In this document: positions 8,495-17,000 of the stretch, piece after piece | Numbering within the stretch: the first letter of the stretch is position 1 | How the letters are laid out: each line of letters begins with the position of its first letter | Assembly: GCF_000507185.2 (NCBI RefSeq) | Contig: NZ_AYTM02000002.1 | Span: 4,747,501-4,811,500, forward strand | Direction of reading: 5' to 3' | Source: Pseudomonas syringae KCTC 12500 | GTDB taxonomy: Bacteria; Pseudomonadota; Gammaproteobacteria; Pseudomonadales; Pseudomonadaceae | Length of the DNA stretch: 64,000 nucleotides | Made by a program: the position numbers and the translations under genes | Notes under the pieces: model-generated | What the model saw: the letters and a program-made list of their open reading frames with translations, nothing else | What the model was told of the DNA's origin: nothing | The model's database searches: none

Positions 8495-9610
8495 CTATTT
8501 GTAGGTCATCGTGAAGCTGAGTGCCCCTTTGGCCTTGCCCGGCCGGATCGCGCTGCTGGCCTGAGTCTGATAGAAGCGGGCGTAGAAGTTCAGCACAACG
8601 TTGCCGGGTGTGATCGCGATCAGGGGCACTTCGGTCTGTAACTCCATGGGCGTAACGCCGTCACCTTTTAGGACCTGAATCCCCATGCCCTTGGCGTCCG
8701 AATCGCTGGTCAGGCTGAACACCCCGCTGCCGACTGGGCCCTCGGGAACCGAGCCTTCGACACCATCGAGCTGGATATGCGCCGTTGCCACGAAGCCTGC
8801 GCCCGTGTAGGTCTCGCAGTTACTCAACGCAATACTGAACGGCACCGCAGGCGTGGTGAAGCCGGGACCGGTGAAGTCAGTGCTGTCCCACTCACCCAAC
8901 TGCACCGGGTCGGCACTAACCGGATCTGCACCAACGCTGCACTGTGCCTGAAGTATTGTGCCGGTTAGCCCGAACTTCATGATCCTGCCAAGCGTCGTCA
9001 CGCTTCCGGAGAACAGTTCACTGCCATTGAGCACATTGGGGCCGGGAGGAATCGGCCCGGTCTTGACCAGCGTGAGGTAGTTGTTCAGATGAAGGAAACG
9101 CAGGCTCGTGAGCATTTTCTGGTGGTCGTTGATGCCGATGAACGGAACAGAGGCGCTGCCACCTACAGGCGTGAAGCAATTGGGGCAGTTCCTGTCATAC
9201 GGATACTCCAGTCTTACCCGCACCCCGACGCCCGGAATATTGGTTTGCAGTATCTTGCCGGTGAGGTCTTCCCCGTTTATAGGCTCCACCGTGCCCGAAA
9301 ATATCGGAGCCGTTGCCGTAGCGTTGAATTCCAGAAGAGCCGTTCCATCATTTTTGCAGGCCGCTTCCAGGCCAGCCTGGTCTGTTGTGGCGTGAAGCAT
9401 ATCGATGCTGCCGATAAAGGTGCCCACTGCAGCGTCTTTTGGGACGTATAGCGTGCCGATGTCGCGCCGGTAATCCTTTATTCCCGGAGAGGAAACCCAG
9501 TAGCAATCGTTGCTGGGGGTGTCGTCCTGTACGTCGGAATAAGCCGCAGCGCTATAGCTGGCCCCCAACAGGATCAGACTGGGGAGCAGGGCATTCAATG
9601 CAGTGTTCAT
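8495..9610 (-). CDS. Fimbrial tip adhesin (two-domain, chaperone-usher pathway)
   Basis: A 371-residue secreted protein. The start at ATG 9610 gives a signal peptide (MNTALNALLPSLILLGASYSAA) with AGGA upstream; upstream in-frame extension is not needed. The length, about twice a pilin, and architecture fit an N-terminal receptor-binding domain (about 25-215) plus a C-terminal pilin domain (about 220-371). That pilin domain has the conserved Cys pair (LQAQCSV...LSNCETY) and ends in an alternating hydrophobic strand (GALSFTMTYK) that would accept chaperone donor-strand complementation. It is the last gene of the pilin-chaperone-usher-adhesin operon. The receptor is unknown. Confidence 0.85.
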   Translation of the reverse strand: MNTALNALLPSLILLGASYSAAAYSDVQDDTPSNDCYWVSSPGIKDYRRDIGTLYVPKDAAVGTFIGSIDMLHATTDQAGLEAACKNDGTALLEFNATATAPIFSGTVEPINGEDLTGKILQTNIPGVGVRVRLEYPYDRNCPNCFTPVGGSASVPFIGINDHQKMLTSLRFLHLNNYLTLVKTGPIPPGPNVLNGSELFSGSVTTLGRIMKFGLTGTILQAQCSVGADPVSADPVQLGEWDSTDFTGPGFTTPAVPFSIALSNCETYTGAGFVATAHIQLDGVEGSVPEGPVGSGVFSLTSDSDAKGMGIQVLKGDGVTPMELQTEVPLIAITPGNVVLNFYARFYQTQASSAIRPGKAKGALSFTMTYK

Positions 9611-9657
9611 GGGGTGATTCCTGAAATAACAATGTCGCGGATGGCTCAGACCTGATG

Positions 9658-12171
9658 TCACTGGGCGCACGTCATGTCTTGCATTCGATAGCCCTTGGTC
9701 AGAGGCATGCCGGCGGGGTCGATGTGCAGGCGGCACTGCGGGTCGATTTTCTCTCCCCAGTGGACATCGAGGGTTTGCGCCTGCATGCCGGTGGACAACA
9801 ACACCTGCCCGCCCTGGCCTGCGATGCCCAGGATGTTGCCCTGCGCGTCGCTGACCTGAGCGCCGAATGGCAGCGGCTTGCCACTTTGCGTGGTCGCATT
9901 GATGACCAGGCGTGTCACCGTGCGCGCAGCGAAGGTGGTCTTGATCACCGCCCCCCTGGCAGGCACCACTTGAGTACTGGCGTTATCGATTTCCACCTCG
10001 GGGCCCAACTGGTCGGTTTGCAAGGCGATCGGGTTGTAACGGTAGGGGCGCAGATAGGGCATCAATGCGTAGCCGCGGCTATTGGTCCTGACTCCGGTCG
10101 CGTTCTGTATGCCAACGCCTGGTGTATCGGGCACTTCGACCAGGGCGATGGTGTCGCCCAGATTCGGGCCGAACTCGATGCCGTCGGCGTGCAGCAACAA
10201 GGCGCCGCTGGCATTGACTGATGTACTTCGATAATCATTGCCTTGGGTCACACCGGCGCCAAGGCTGGCGAAGGGCGCCTGATAACCGGCCGCAAGGCTG
10301 GCACTTTGCTGCTTTCCATCATCGTTGCTCAGGCTGGCGTGATAATTGACCCGGTTTTCGTAGAGGCTGCCGCTCAGGCTGCCCCGTTGACTGTGGCGAT
10401 TGGCGCTGTTCTGCAGGTCGAATGTGGCATTACTCGAATGGCCGGTGTCGAGGGGCATCGAGATGCTCAGGCCGAACTGCCGGTCGTTGCCGCGGTTACT
10501 GGCTACGCTCAGCGACTGTGAGGCGTAGAAGTTATAGGTGATCCCGGCACGATGGGTGTTGAAGTTGAATTGAAATTGGCGCTGCTCGATATCGCTGCCC
10601 CAGTAATCCTGTTGCGACAGCGTCAGGCCCACGCTGCTGCGTGCGCCGATTCTCTGATGAACCGAAGCCTCCAGGCGACTTCTGCGGCTGCCTGTGAACG
10701 TATCGTCGTCGCTGCGCTGACTGGCGGCTTCGTCGAAATCCCGATAGCCTTCGGTGGAGTAGCGGTAACCCGCGAAGCGCAGATTGGTATGGGTCGTGAA
10801 CGCCTTGCCGTACTTGATGGCGTAACTCATGCCCTGCACGCTGGACTGACCGGGCTGATCGATGCTGGCGCGTGACCGGGTTACATCGAACGCCATCGCT
10901 CCCAGGACGCCCATGTCTCGTGACACGCCCAGCGCAGCGGCATGGTAGAAGTCGCTGGTCATCAGTCCGCCATAAAGTGTCGAGTTCCAGCCTGTTCCAA
11001 CGGCCAGCGTTCCTTGCCATAACCAGGGATGCTCGGTGGCGTAGGCACCGTTGAAGCGGCCCAAGGCTGCGCTGTATTTCCAGACGCCTTCGCGCAACAG
11101 GTTACTCATGGTCGAGTAAGGTTGGGTAAAACGCCGTACCTGCCCATCGGCCTCGGTCAGCACGATCTCCAGTTCGCCGCTGCCTGCAGTGTTCAGGTCA
11201 TCTATTTCATAGGGGCCGGCACTGACATACGTGGAGTAGATCGGGTAGCCGTTCTGCAGGACTTCCAGTTTGGCCCTGCTTTGCGCTACGCCACGAATCA
11301 CAGGTGCGTAACCCTGCAGGGAATCGGGGAGCATCTCCTGATCGGTTTTGATCAACCCGCCCTTGATCGGCATGCTCCGGAAGACATCGCCGCCGGTGTA
11401 GGTTTCACCGAGGGTCAGGTTAGCGTGCGTGCCGGGCAGGTCGCGCTGTGCATAAGCGTAGGCTCTGGTCCACTCGCGATGTCCCTGTGCATCCTGACGC
11501 ACGCTTTGATTGCTGCGTAACCGCCATGACCCCAGGTTGATACCGGTGTTGAGGTACAGGTCTGCACTGCTGCTGGTGCCTGTCTCCCTGTGGGTGGTCT
11601 GTTGCGCCGAGGTCTGGTAATTGATGAAGGCGGCGTTGATGCCGTAATCCCAAAGCGCGGGCTCCACTCGCCCATTGGCATCGCGGCGCATGGCGATCTG
11701 CGGTATCGAGATCGACAGTTGCAGTCTGCCTCCGTCCAGTACGATCCTGGCGTCCGGAATCAATTGGCCCAGCGCGACACAAGCGACTTGCAACAAGGCC
11801 GGGTCGGCCAGACTGTCGAGGCGTACGCCGATCTGCTCCAGCAATTCTCGCGACAGGCAGGGCAGCAGACCGTTGCCTTGCGGGTCGGCATCGAAACGGA
11901 TCTGCCGTTGGCCGAAATAGCGCATATTGACGTGGATTTCTACCCAATGGTCGCCTGGTCCGAGGCTTTCGACAACTGACAAGTGGTTCAGCACGCTGGC
12001 CGCGGCCTCACTGTCATAGTCCTGGCCCTGACGCAGGAAACCGGACTGGAAATTGGCGGGGGTTGCCGCTCTGGTGAGTTCCAGCGGCACGGCAACGCTG
12101 CCGCACACAATCAGCATCTGCATAAAGCGCAGGCGCACTGGTATGAGCCCGGAATCGGGTAATAGGGTCAT
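9658..12171 (-). CDS. Fimbrial outer-membrane usher (PapC/FimD family)
   Basis: An 837-residue outer-membrane usher that receives chaperone-subunit complexes and polymerises the fimbria. It shows a signal peptide (hydrophobic segment about residues 16-34), an N-terminal PapC_N domain (about 45-190), a long beta-barrel with plug region (FTQPYSTMSNLLREG region) and a PapC_C domain with a C-terminal Cys pair (QCRLHID...MTCAQ). The start is ATG 12171, with AGGA 8 nt upstream; the in-frame TTG at 12177 is too close to that site. Length is typical for the family. It follows the chaperone after a 37-bp gap and precedes the adhesin by 47 bp. Confidence 0.95.
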   Translation of the reverse strand: MTLLPDSGLIPVRLRFMQMLIVCGSVAVPLELTRAATPANFQSGFLRQGQDYDSEAAASVLNHLSVVESLGPGDHWVEIHVNMRYFGQRQIRFDADPQGNGLLPCLSRELLEQIGVRLDSLADPALLQVACVALGQLIPDARIVLDGGRLQLSISIPQIAMRRDANGRVEPALWDYGINAAFINYQTSAQQTTHRETGTSSSADLYLNTGINLGSWRLRSNQSVRQDAQGHREWTRAYAYAQRDLPGTHANLTLGETYTGGDVFRSMPIKGGLIKTDQEMLPDSLQGYAPVIRGVAQSRAKLEVLQNGYPIYSTYVSAGPYEIDDLNTAGSGELEIVLTEADGQVRRFTQPYSTMSNLLREGVWKYSAALGRFNGAYATEHPWLWQGTLAVGTGWNSTLYGGLMTSDFYHAAALGVSRDMGVLGAMAFDVTRSRASIDQPGQSSVQGMSYAIKYGKAFTTHTNLRFAGYRYSTEGYRDFDEAASQRSDDDTFTGSRRSRLEASVHQRIGARSSVGLTLSQQDYWGSDIEQRQFQFNFNTHRAGITYNFYASQSLSVASNRGNDRQFGLSISMPLDTGHSSNATFDLQNSANRHSQRGSLSGSLYENRVNYHASLSNDDGKQQSASLAAGYQAPFASLGAGVTQGNDYRSTSVNASGALLLHADGIEFGPNLGDTIALVEVPDTPGVGIQNATGVRTNSRGYALMPYLRPYRYNPIALQTDQLGPEVEIDNASTQVVPARGAVIKTTFAARTVTRLVINATTQSGKPLPFGAQVSDAQGNILGIAGQGGQVLLSTGMQAQTLDVHWGEKIDPQCRLHIDPAGMPLTKGYRMQDMTCAQ

Positions 12172-12208
12172 GTTCAATGTCCTGGGGATGAAGCGGGCCA
12201 GCGCTGGT

Positions 12209-12955
12209 TCAGTCAGTCAGCGTGGCCGTGGCTGTTAGCGGCGTGCTGTAGCCGCCGTAATCGTTGATCGCGGAAAACACCACCTGGAGGCCCGGTCCGG
12301 CTTTCGTTTCATTGAGCTCGTATTGGCGAGAGCTGAACGGGCCAAGCATGGCGACCTCCCTGAGCTTTTCAGTCCTGCCATCGCCGGAGACTTCGAGGCG
12401 AATGAACGACACGTGAAAGGGCGTCGGATTCATCGCGGTCAACTCTGCCTTGCCCGCAATCTGCCTGACCGACCATTGCAGGTCCTTGAGGCGGGCAATA
12501 GGGTTGTCAGTCAGCAGAGCCGGGCGATAAAACAGTTTGATACGGGTGCGCAGGGCAATATTCAGTACATTGCCTTGCGACTGGCTGGCCTGAGGTATTT
12601 CCTGCACGTTGAAGTAGAACAATGATTCACGATCGGAGGGCAGGTCGTGGGGCAGGCCATTGATCTGTACCTGTTGTTCCTTGCCCGGATTGAGGCGGAA
12701 AAGTGGCGGCGAAGGTGCGAATGGAACGACGGTGACCGTGTCGTCTGCCTCCGTATTTACCCAGGTCTGCACCGCGAACGGGCGATCACTGGGATTGGAT
12801 ATGACCACCGAAGTACTGCGCTTGTCGCCGTCGAACACGATGCGAGTTGCGTTGACAGTCAAGGCTGCCTGACTGGCGGGTATATAAGCTGCGCACATGA
12901 ATAACAGCATGCACGCCGCAATCGCAGGTGGTTTAAACGCCTGTTGGAAAATCAT
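12209..12955 (-). CDS. Periplasmic fimbrial chaperone (PapD family)
   Basis: A 248-residue periplasmic chaperone with a signal peptide (about 1-30, ending ASQA). Two Ig-like PapD domains follow. Domain 1 has the family features VNATRIVFDG, a conserved Arg/Lys region and the signature strand LFYFNVQEIP; domain 2 has the KLFYRPALL subunit-binding strand. It caps fimbrial subunits by donor-strand complementation and delivers them to the usher. The start is ATG with AAGG 9 nt upstream, immediately downstream of a strong intercistronic hairpin that separates it from the pilin gene. Confidence 0.95.
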   Translation of the reverse strand: MIFQQAFKPPAIAACMLLFMCAAYIPASQAALTVNATRIVFDGDKRSTSVVISNPSDRPFAVQTWVNTEADDTVTVVPFAPSPPLFRLNPGKEQQVQINGLPHDLPSDRESLFYFNVQEIPQASQSQGNVLNIALRTRIKLFYRPALLTDNPIARLKDLQWSVRQIAGKAELTAMNPTPFHVSFIRLEVSGDGRTEKLREVAMLGPFSSRQYELNETKAGPGLQVVFSAINDYGGYSTPLTATATLTD

Positions 12956-12970
12956 GGAAAGTTACCTTGT

Positions 12971-12999
12971 ACGTTCAGGCCCGAAGCGGACCTGAACGT
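12971..12999 (-). terminator. Intercistronic hairpin between pilin and chaperone genes
   Basis: ACGTTCAGG and CCTGAACGT are perfect 9-bp arms. On the transcribed minus strand the inner bases extend the stem by U.G and C-G pairs to about 12-13 bp. No T-run follows. Position and strength suit partial termination or 3'-end stabilisation of an abundant pilin mRNA, as known for other fimbrial operons. Confidence 0.6.
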
Positions 13000-13062
13000 A
13001 TTGAAGATGCTTCACGTGAAAGAACGGTTAGTTTTTACACGGTGAGCGAATGAGTCGATGTA

Positions 13063-13623
13063 TCAGTTAATCGCGACAACAAACTGTACATCCGCCGAAG
13101 CGGCACCGGGTTGAACGGTAGCCAGTGTCGAACGGTAGTAGGCGTTGAACACCATGTCGGTGACACCCCCCTCGACCAGTGGATAAGCCGCCGAGGCGTC
13201 GCCTGGTTTGATGGAGGTCCCGGTCTGGTCCTTGATCACAATCGCAACGCCCTTTGCCCCGTCGGCAGTAGGGGTGACAGCGAAGTATTCGCCGCTGCTG
13301 TCCGCGTTCCCGATGAAGGTAACTTTGGCCGTATTCGGGTCGCCAGCCGTAAGGCCGCAACTGCCGTCGTCATTGACGCGCAGGGCAAAGCTCTTGCCAG
13401 ACAGTTCGTCACCGATGCCGGTGAAGCGGCTGGCCTCGACAGAGCCCATGTTCACCAGGTTGCCGATAGAGCCATCGCCCGGATTGACCACTTCGATAGG
13501 GCAGGTGGTAGCGGTGATCTTGCCTTCGAAACGGATGGTGCCGGGGCCGGGGTTTGCGGATACGACAGTGGCACTCAATGTAGTTGCCAGAGCAAGGCCC
13601 AGTACGGATAGCATTTTGTTCAC
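13063..13623 (-). CDS. Major fimbrial subunit (type 1 pilin family)
   Basis: A 186-residue pilin with a signal peptide of about 23 residues (ending VVSA). The mature part is a canonical pilin fold with two cysteines (ATTCPIEV and GSCGLTA), a Gly/Thr-rich core, the penultimate aromatic strand (MVFNAYYRST) and a terminal hydrophobic strand (ADVQFVVAIN). Translation most likely starts at GTG 13623 (AAGG 8 nt upstream); an ATG three codons later is possible. It is first in the operon, followed by a hairpin and then chaperone, usher and adhesin, an arrangement giving excess pilin. Two dyads (13677-13692 and 13784-13797) upstream suggest specific control. Confidence 0.93.
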   Translation of the reverse strand: MNKMLSVLGLALATTLSATVVSANPGPGTIRFEGKITATTCPIEVVNPGDGSIGNLVNMGSVEASRFTGIGDELSGKSFALRVNDDGSCGLTAGDPNTAKVTFIGNADSSGEYFAVTPTADGAKGVAIVIKDQTGTSIKPGDASAAYPLVEGGVTDMVFNAYYRSTLATVQPGAASADVQFVVAIN

Positions 13624-13676
13624 GATAAAAACCTTATAAGTATTAACGTTACAAGAGTGAAAATGTAACTATTTAT

Positions 13677-13692
13677 GGTGTCTTGAGACACC
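13677..13692. promoter_or_regulatory. Perfect 16-bp dyad in the fimbrial leader/promoter
   Basis: GGTGTCT-TG-AGACACC has 7-bp perfect arms, 54 bp upstream of the pilin start. It is either an operator or a small hairpin in the leader RNA; its cognate factor is not known. Confidence 0.4.
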
Positions 13693-13783
13693 GTTTGTGT
13701 TGCGTGTCATGACGGGGCGGGAGTTTACAGCAGAGGTGTTAGTTGCAAAGTCTCTGGAAGGCTTTGTTTAATGGCGGGGGGTG

Positions 13784-13797
13784 TAGGATATTTCCTA
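13784..13797. promoter_or_regulatory. Dyad TAGGA-N4-TCCTA upstream of the fimbrial operon
   Basis: Read on the minus strand it is TAGGAAA-TATCCTA, two inverted heptads matching the published BvgA-type heptad (TTTCCTA) exactly in one arm and also similar to RcsAB boxes. It lies 161 bp upstream of the pilin start. The same dyad arms and spacing occur at 4493-4506. Confidence 0.4.
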
Positions 13798-13930
13798 AAC
13801 TAGTGTCGTATATTGTTGTTTGCGGATGTGTGCTTTGTTATATGTCAGATTTAAAACGTTCGCAGGTTACGGCCTGGCATAAATTACACACGTCTTGATA
13901 CTTGGCATAACGCATTAGAAGGTCTGGATA

Positions 13931-14026
13931 ATGGATGATTCAGTATTGGCAATCAGCTTGGCAAGTCAGGCCAAGATGCCACCGACAAGCGCTTATAGCT
14001 GTCGATGGCGAGAAATTGAAATTTAA
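13931..14026 (+). CDS. Possible 31-residue small protein overlapping the RHS1 end
   Basis: An ATG with an excellent ribosome site (AGAAGG, 8 nt spacing) opens a 31-codon frame starting MDDSVLAISLASQAK, ending in TAA at 14024-14026. It overlaps the convergent RHS1 stop codon by four bases. I recognise no family. It may be a real microprotein, a gene remnant or chance; only the ribosome site supports it. Confidence 0.25.
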   Translation: MDDSVLAISLASQAKMPPTSAYSCRWREIEI

Positions 14027-17000
14027 TTTCTGACGGTTCGCCAGTCGCCGATTCCTCCGATACGGGGTAAATACTGTTGTCTTAGCGGGAAAAATTTTTG
14101 CCAAAAACTCTGTGGCCGTGGCGGTGGCGCTACTGGAGTTGGAGCTACAGCCCTTGGAATAGATGGCACTCTAGCGGCGGGAACACTGGCAAATGGAGTC
14201 GAGGCGGTTTTTGTTGAGGCAAGGTTGCCAGCGAGCGATACGTCATTCCTCCTCCTGAGCATGGTCGTCAATGCGTCGACTGCGCCTTGTTGCGTTCTGC
14301 TCAAGGTTCCTTTCAATCCTGGTAGCCGGTCGACGCCGGTCACAGGCGAGATAGACGTCGCGTTTACTGAGGTCAATGCCGAGCCCAGTTTTGTCTGATA
14401 GGCTGCTCGACTGAGTGCCCGGGTCCCAGCCTTGATCGCGCTTTTAACCGCACTTTTCAAGAACCCCCCACCGATCTCTAAAGCTCCCCCCGCGTAGGCG
14501 AGGTACTGCCCTGCTTGAATTGCTGTATTGTTTCCCGTCGCCGCACCATAAGCACTGGCAGCAGTGGATGCAGCACTGAGAGTGGTCCCTGTCGCCAACA
14601 CTCCGGCTGTAACGTAGGCAGCCGCCTGTGCGCTCATCGATAAACCCAGAACCGTTACAGGGCCCGAGACGGGTGTGGCCAATCCAAGCGTGGCAACTGT
14701 CGCGTAGACACCGAGTACGGTGAACACTACGCCAACCGCCACCATGGCCCAGGACTCTATTCCCATGCCCCCCGGCATTTCTGCCGGTATCGCATCCTCA
14801 TCGGGCCGTCGCAGCCTGCCGCTCTGTGAGCTGGCGTCATGCCCGGTGGGGTCGCGCCAGGCGATGGGATTGCCCAGGCAATAGGTATAGGGGTTGAGCC
14901 CGCCTGCGCCGAAGGGGCTCAAGGAGTCGGGGCTGTGAAAACGCATCATGCCGGGGTTGTAGGCTCTGTAGCCATTGCCGAGCAGGTACCAGCCCGTGTC
15001 TTTTTCGCATACCTCGCCGTTGAACCCTGCGACGCTGAGCAACGCGTCATCGCTGTGGCGTTCTCCGTAGGCGCTGTATACAGCTGTTCGCAATGTGTTC
15101 TGCTGGAACTCGGCAAGAACGCTCAGGTTCGCATCTGTCAGCAATAGCAGGGTTTCTGCAGATTCTCCGACGGTCTGCTGGCCGACAGGTTGCTCATCAA
15201 TGTGCAGAAACAGAGTGCGTCGGTTGTCTTGCACCGTGCTACTCAACTGCTGGTTCTGATAAAAACGCAGTATTTCGCTGTCACTGCCATTGCGGGTGGT
15301 GACCAACTGGTTATGGCCGTCGTAAGCGTATGTATTGATCGGCTCCCCCGTCGGTTTCTCCACCCGTGAAAGGCGGCTCTGGCTGTCGTAGTCCAACTGG
15401 TTGCCGTGCTCGTCATTGAGTTGATTGCCGTTGGTGTCATAGCGGAACGTCGGATCCGGTGTGCTCCGCGCAGGCCGGTAGGTGATGCCGAGTAACTGGC
15501 ATCGGTCCCTGGAGTCGGGGTCACCCTCTTTGCCATAGCGGAAGATAGCTGTCTCGGTGCTCTCATCGGCAAATTCGGTATGGTTCAGGGTCATGTTGTC
15601 CAGCTCGTCGAAGTTGAACGTCTGCTTGAGTATCGCCCTGCCGGAGGCGTGCACCGGCAATTTACTGCCTGAATAGCTGACGCCGGTCAGACGACTTCGA
15701 GCGTCATACCTGAATTCTTCCAGCAGCAGCCTGTTGCCCGCTTCCTGCAGGTGACGGCTTTGCATGAGTCCGTCGGGCTGCCATTGCTGTTCCAGCGTAC
15801 GTACCGGGTGATCGCCTGCAATCTGCGTCCTGAGAACTTCCTGTCCCTGGTCGTCATACTCCATGCGGGTTATCAGGCTGGTTCCTGCGGCCTGATCGTG
15901 GGTTGTCATCTCTCTGGGCTGACCGAGTGGGTCATACATGATGGTTACCTTCACGTTGCCCTGGACGACGCTTTTAAGCTGGCCGAACCCGTCGTACCGG
16001 TAAGTCGTTTCTACACCTTTGACGCGATGCTTAACGCCGCCTTTGAGCCGGCCTTTGACGACGCCTTTCCCCGGGCTTTTGACTTCTTTTTGTTCGACAT
16101 CGGTGCGAGACATCGTGCGGCCCTGCAAGGATGTCCGATACTGGGTTATCCAAGTCCGGTCTTGTCGATCTTTCCAGGTCTCTTTGGTCAACTGGTTGTG
16201 CGCGTCATAAGCGTAACCGCGCTTACCCTGCTGATTGGTGGCAGAGGTCAGGCGGGCGCTGACCTTGTCATAGCCAAACCCGGCGGTTTCATCCGGTGCG
16301 GTACTGGAGACGATCTGGTCGGTGAGTGCCAGGTTGTAGGTGTAGCTTATGTCGTCACCCTTGGCCGTTTTGCGTGTTTTGACCTGTCGGTGACCGTCCT
16401 CATACTCGTAACGCTCGATACGTTGCCCAGCCTGGGCCAGTGTCAGGCGCCCGAGCCCGTCGAACGTCTGTTTACCTGCCGGGGTTATGGTAATACCGTC
16501 CGGATGAATCATCTCCAGGCCGATCGGCAGCTCGGTGTTGCTGTGCGGTGCATAATCACGGCGTGCCACGCTGCTATCTGGCAAGCGTGTGTTGACCATG
16601 CGCGACCAGGCGTCATAACTGAACTGCGTTTTGTGGTCTGACTCGTCGGTCTGCTCTGTGCAGCGTCCCAGTCCGTCGTAGAGAAAGCTTTGTGAGCCAA
16701 GGTCCATCCCAGCTGCGTTCTGGCTCTTGATCCTGACCGGCTTACCGAACATGTTCAGCCAGGTCTCGCTGCGGCCACTGATCAGAGGCTCTGCTTCACC
16801 GCTTTGCACCCAGCGCCTCTGAATAGGACCATCATGTTCTTCATTGCCGATGGGGTCGTAGTACTGGTGGGTCTGCACGCCTTGATCAGTGGTAATGACA
16901 GACTGGCCGTTCCAGTCGTCGTAGGTGTACGTGTTACGCGTGGTGAACCGTTGCTGGTTGTCGAACCAGTCGTAATCCGTTTCGTATTGCACGTTGTTCC

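Larger units (their letters stand above)
13624..13930. other. Fimbrial promoter region
   Basis: AT-richer than its surroundings. It contains the perfect dyad at 13677-13692, the TAGGA-N4-TCCTA dyad at 13784-13797 and a repeated TGGCATAA (near 13875 and 13904). No gene is convincing on either strand here. Confidence 0.5.
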
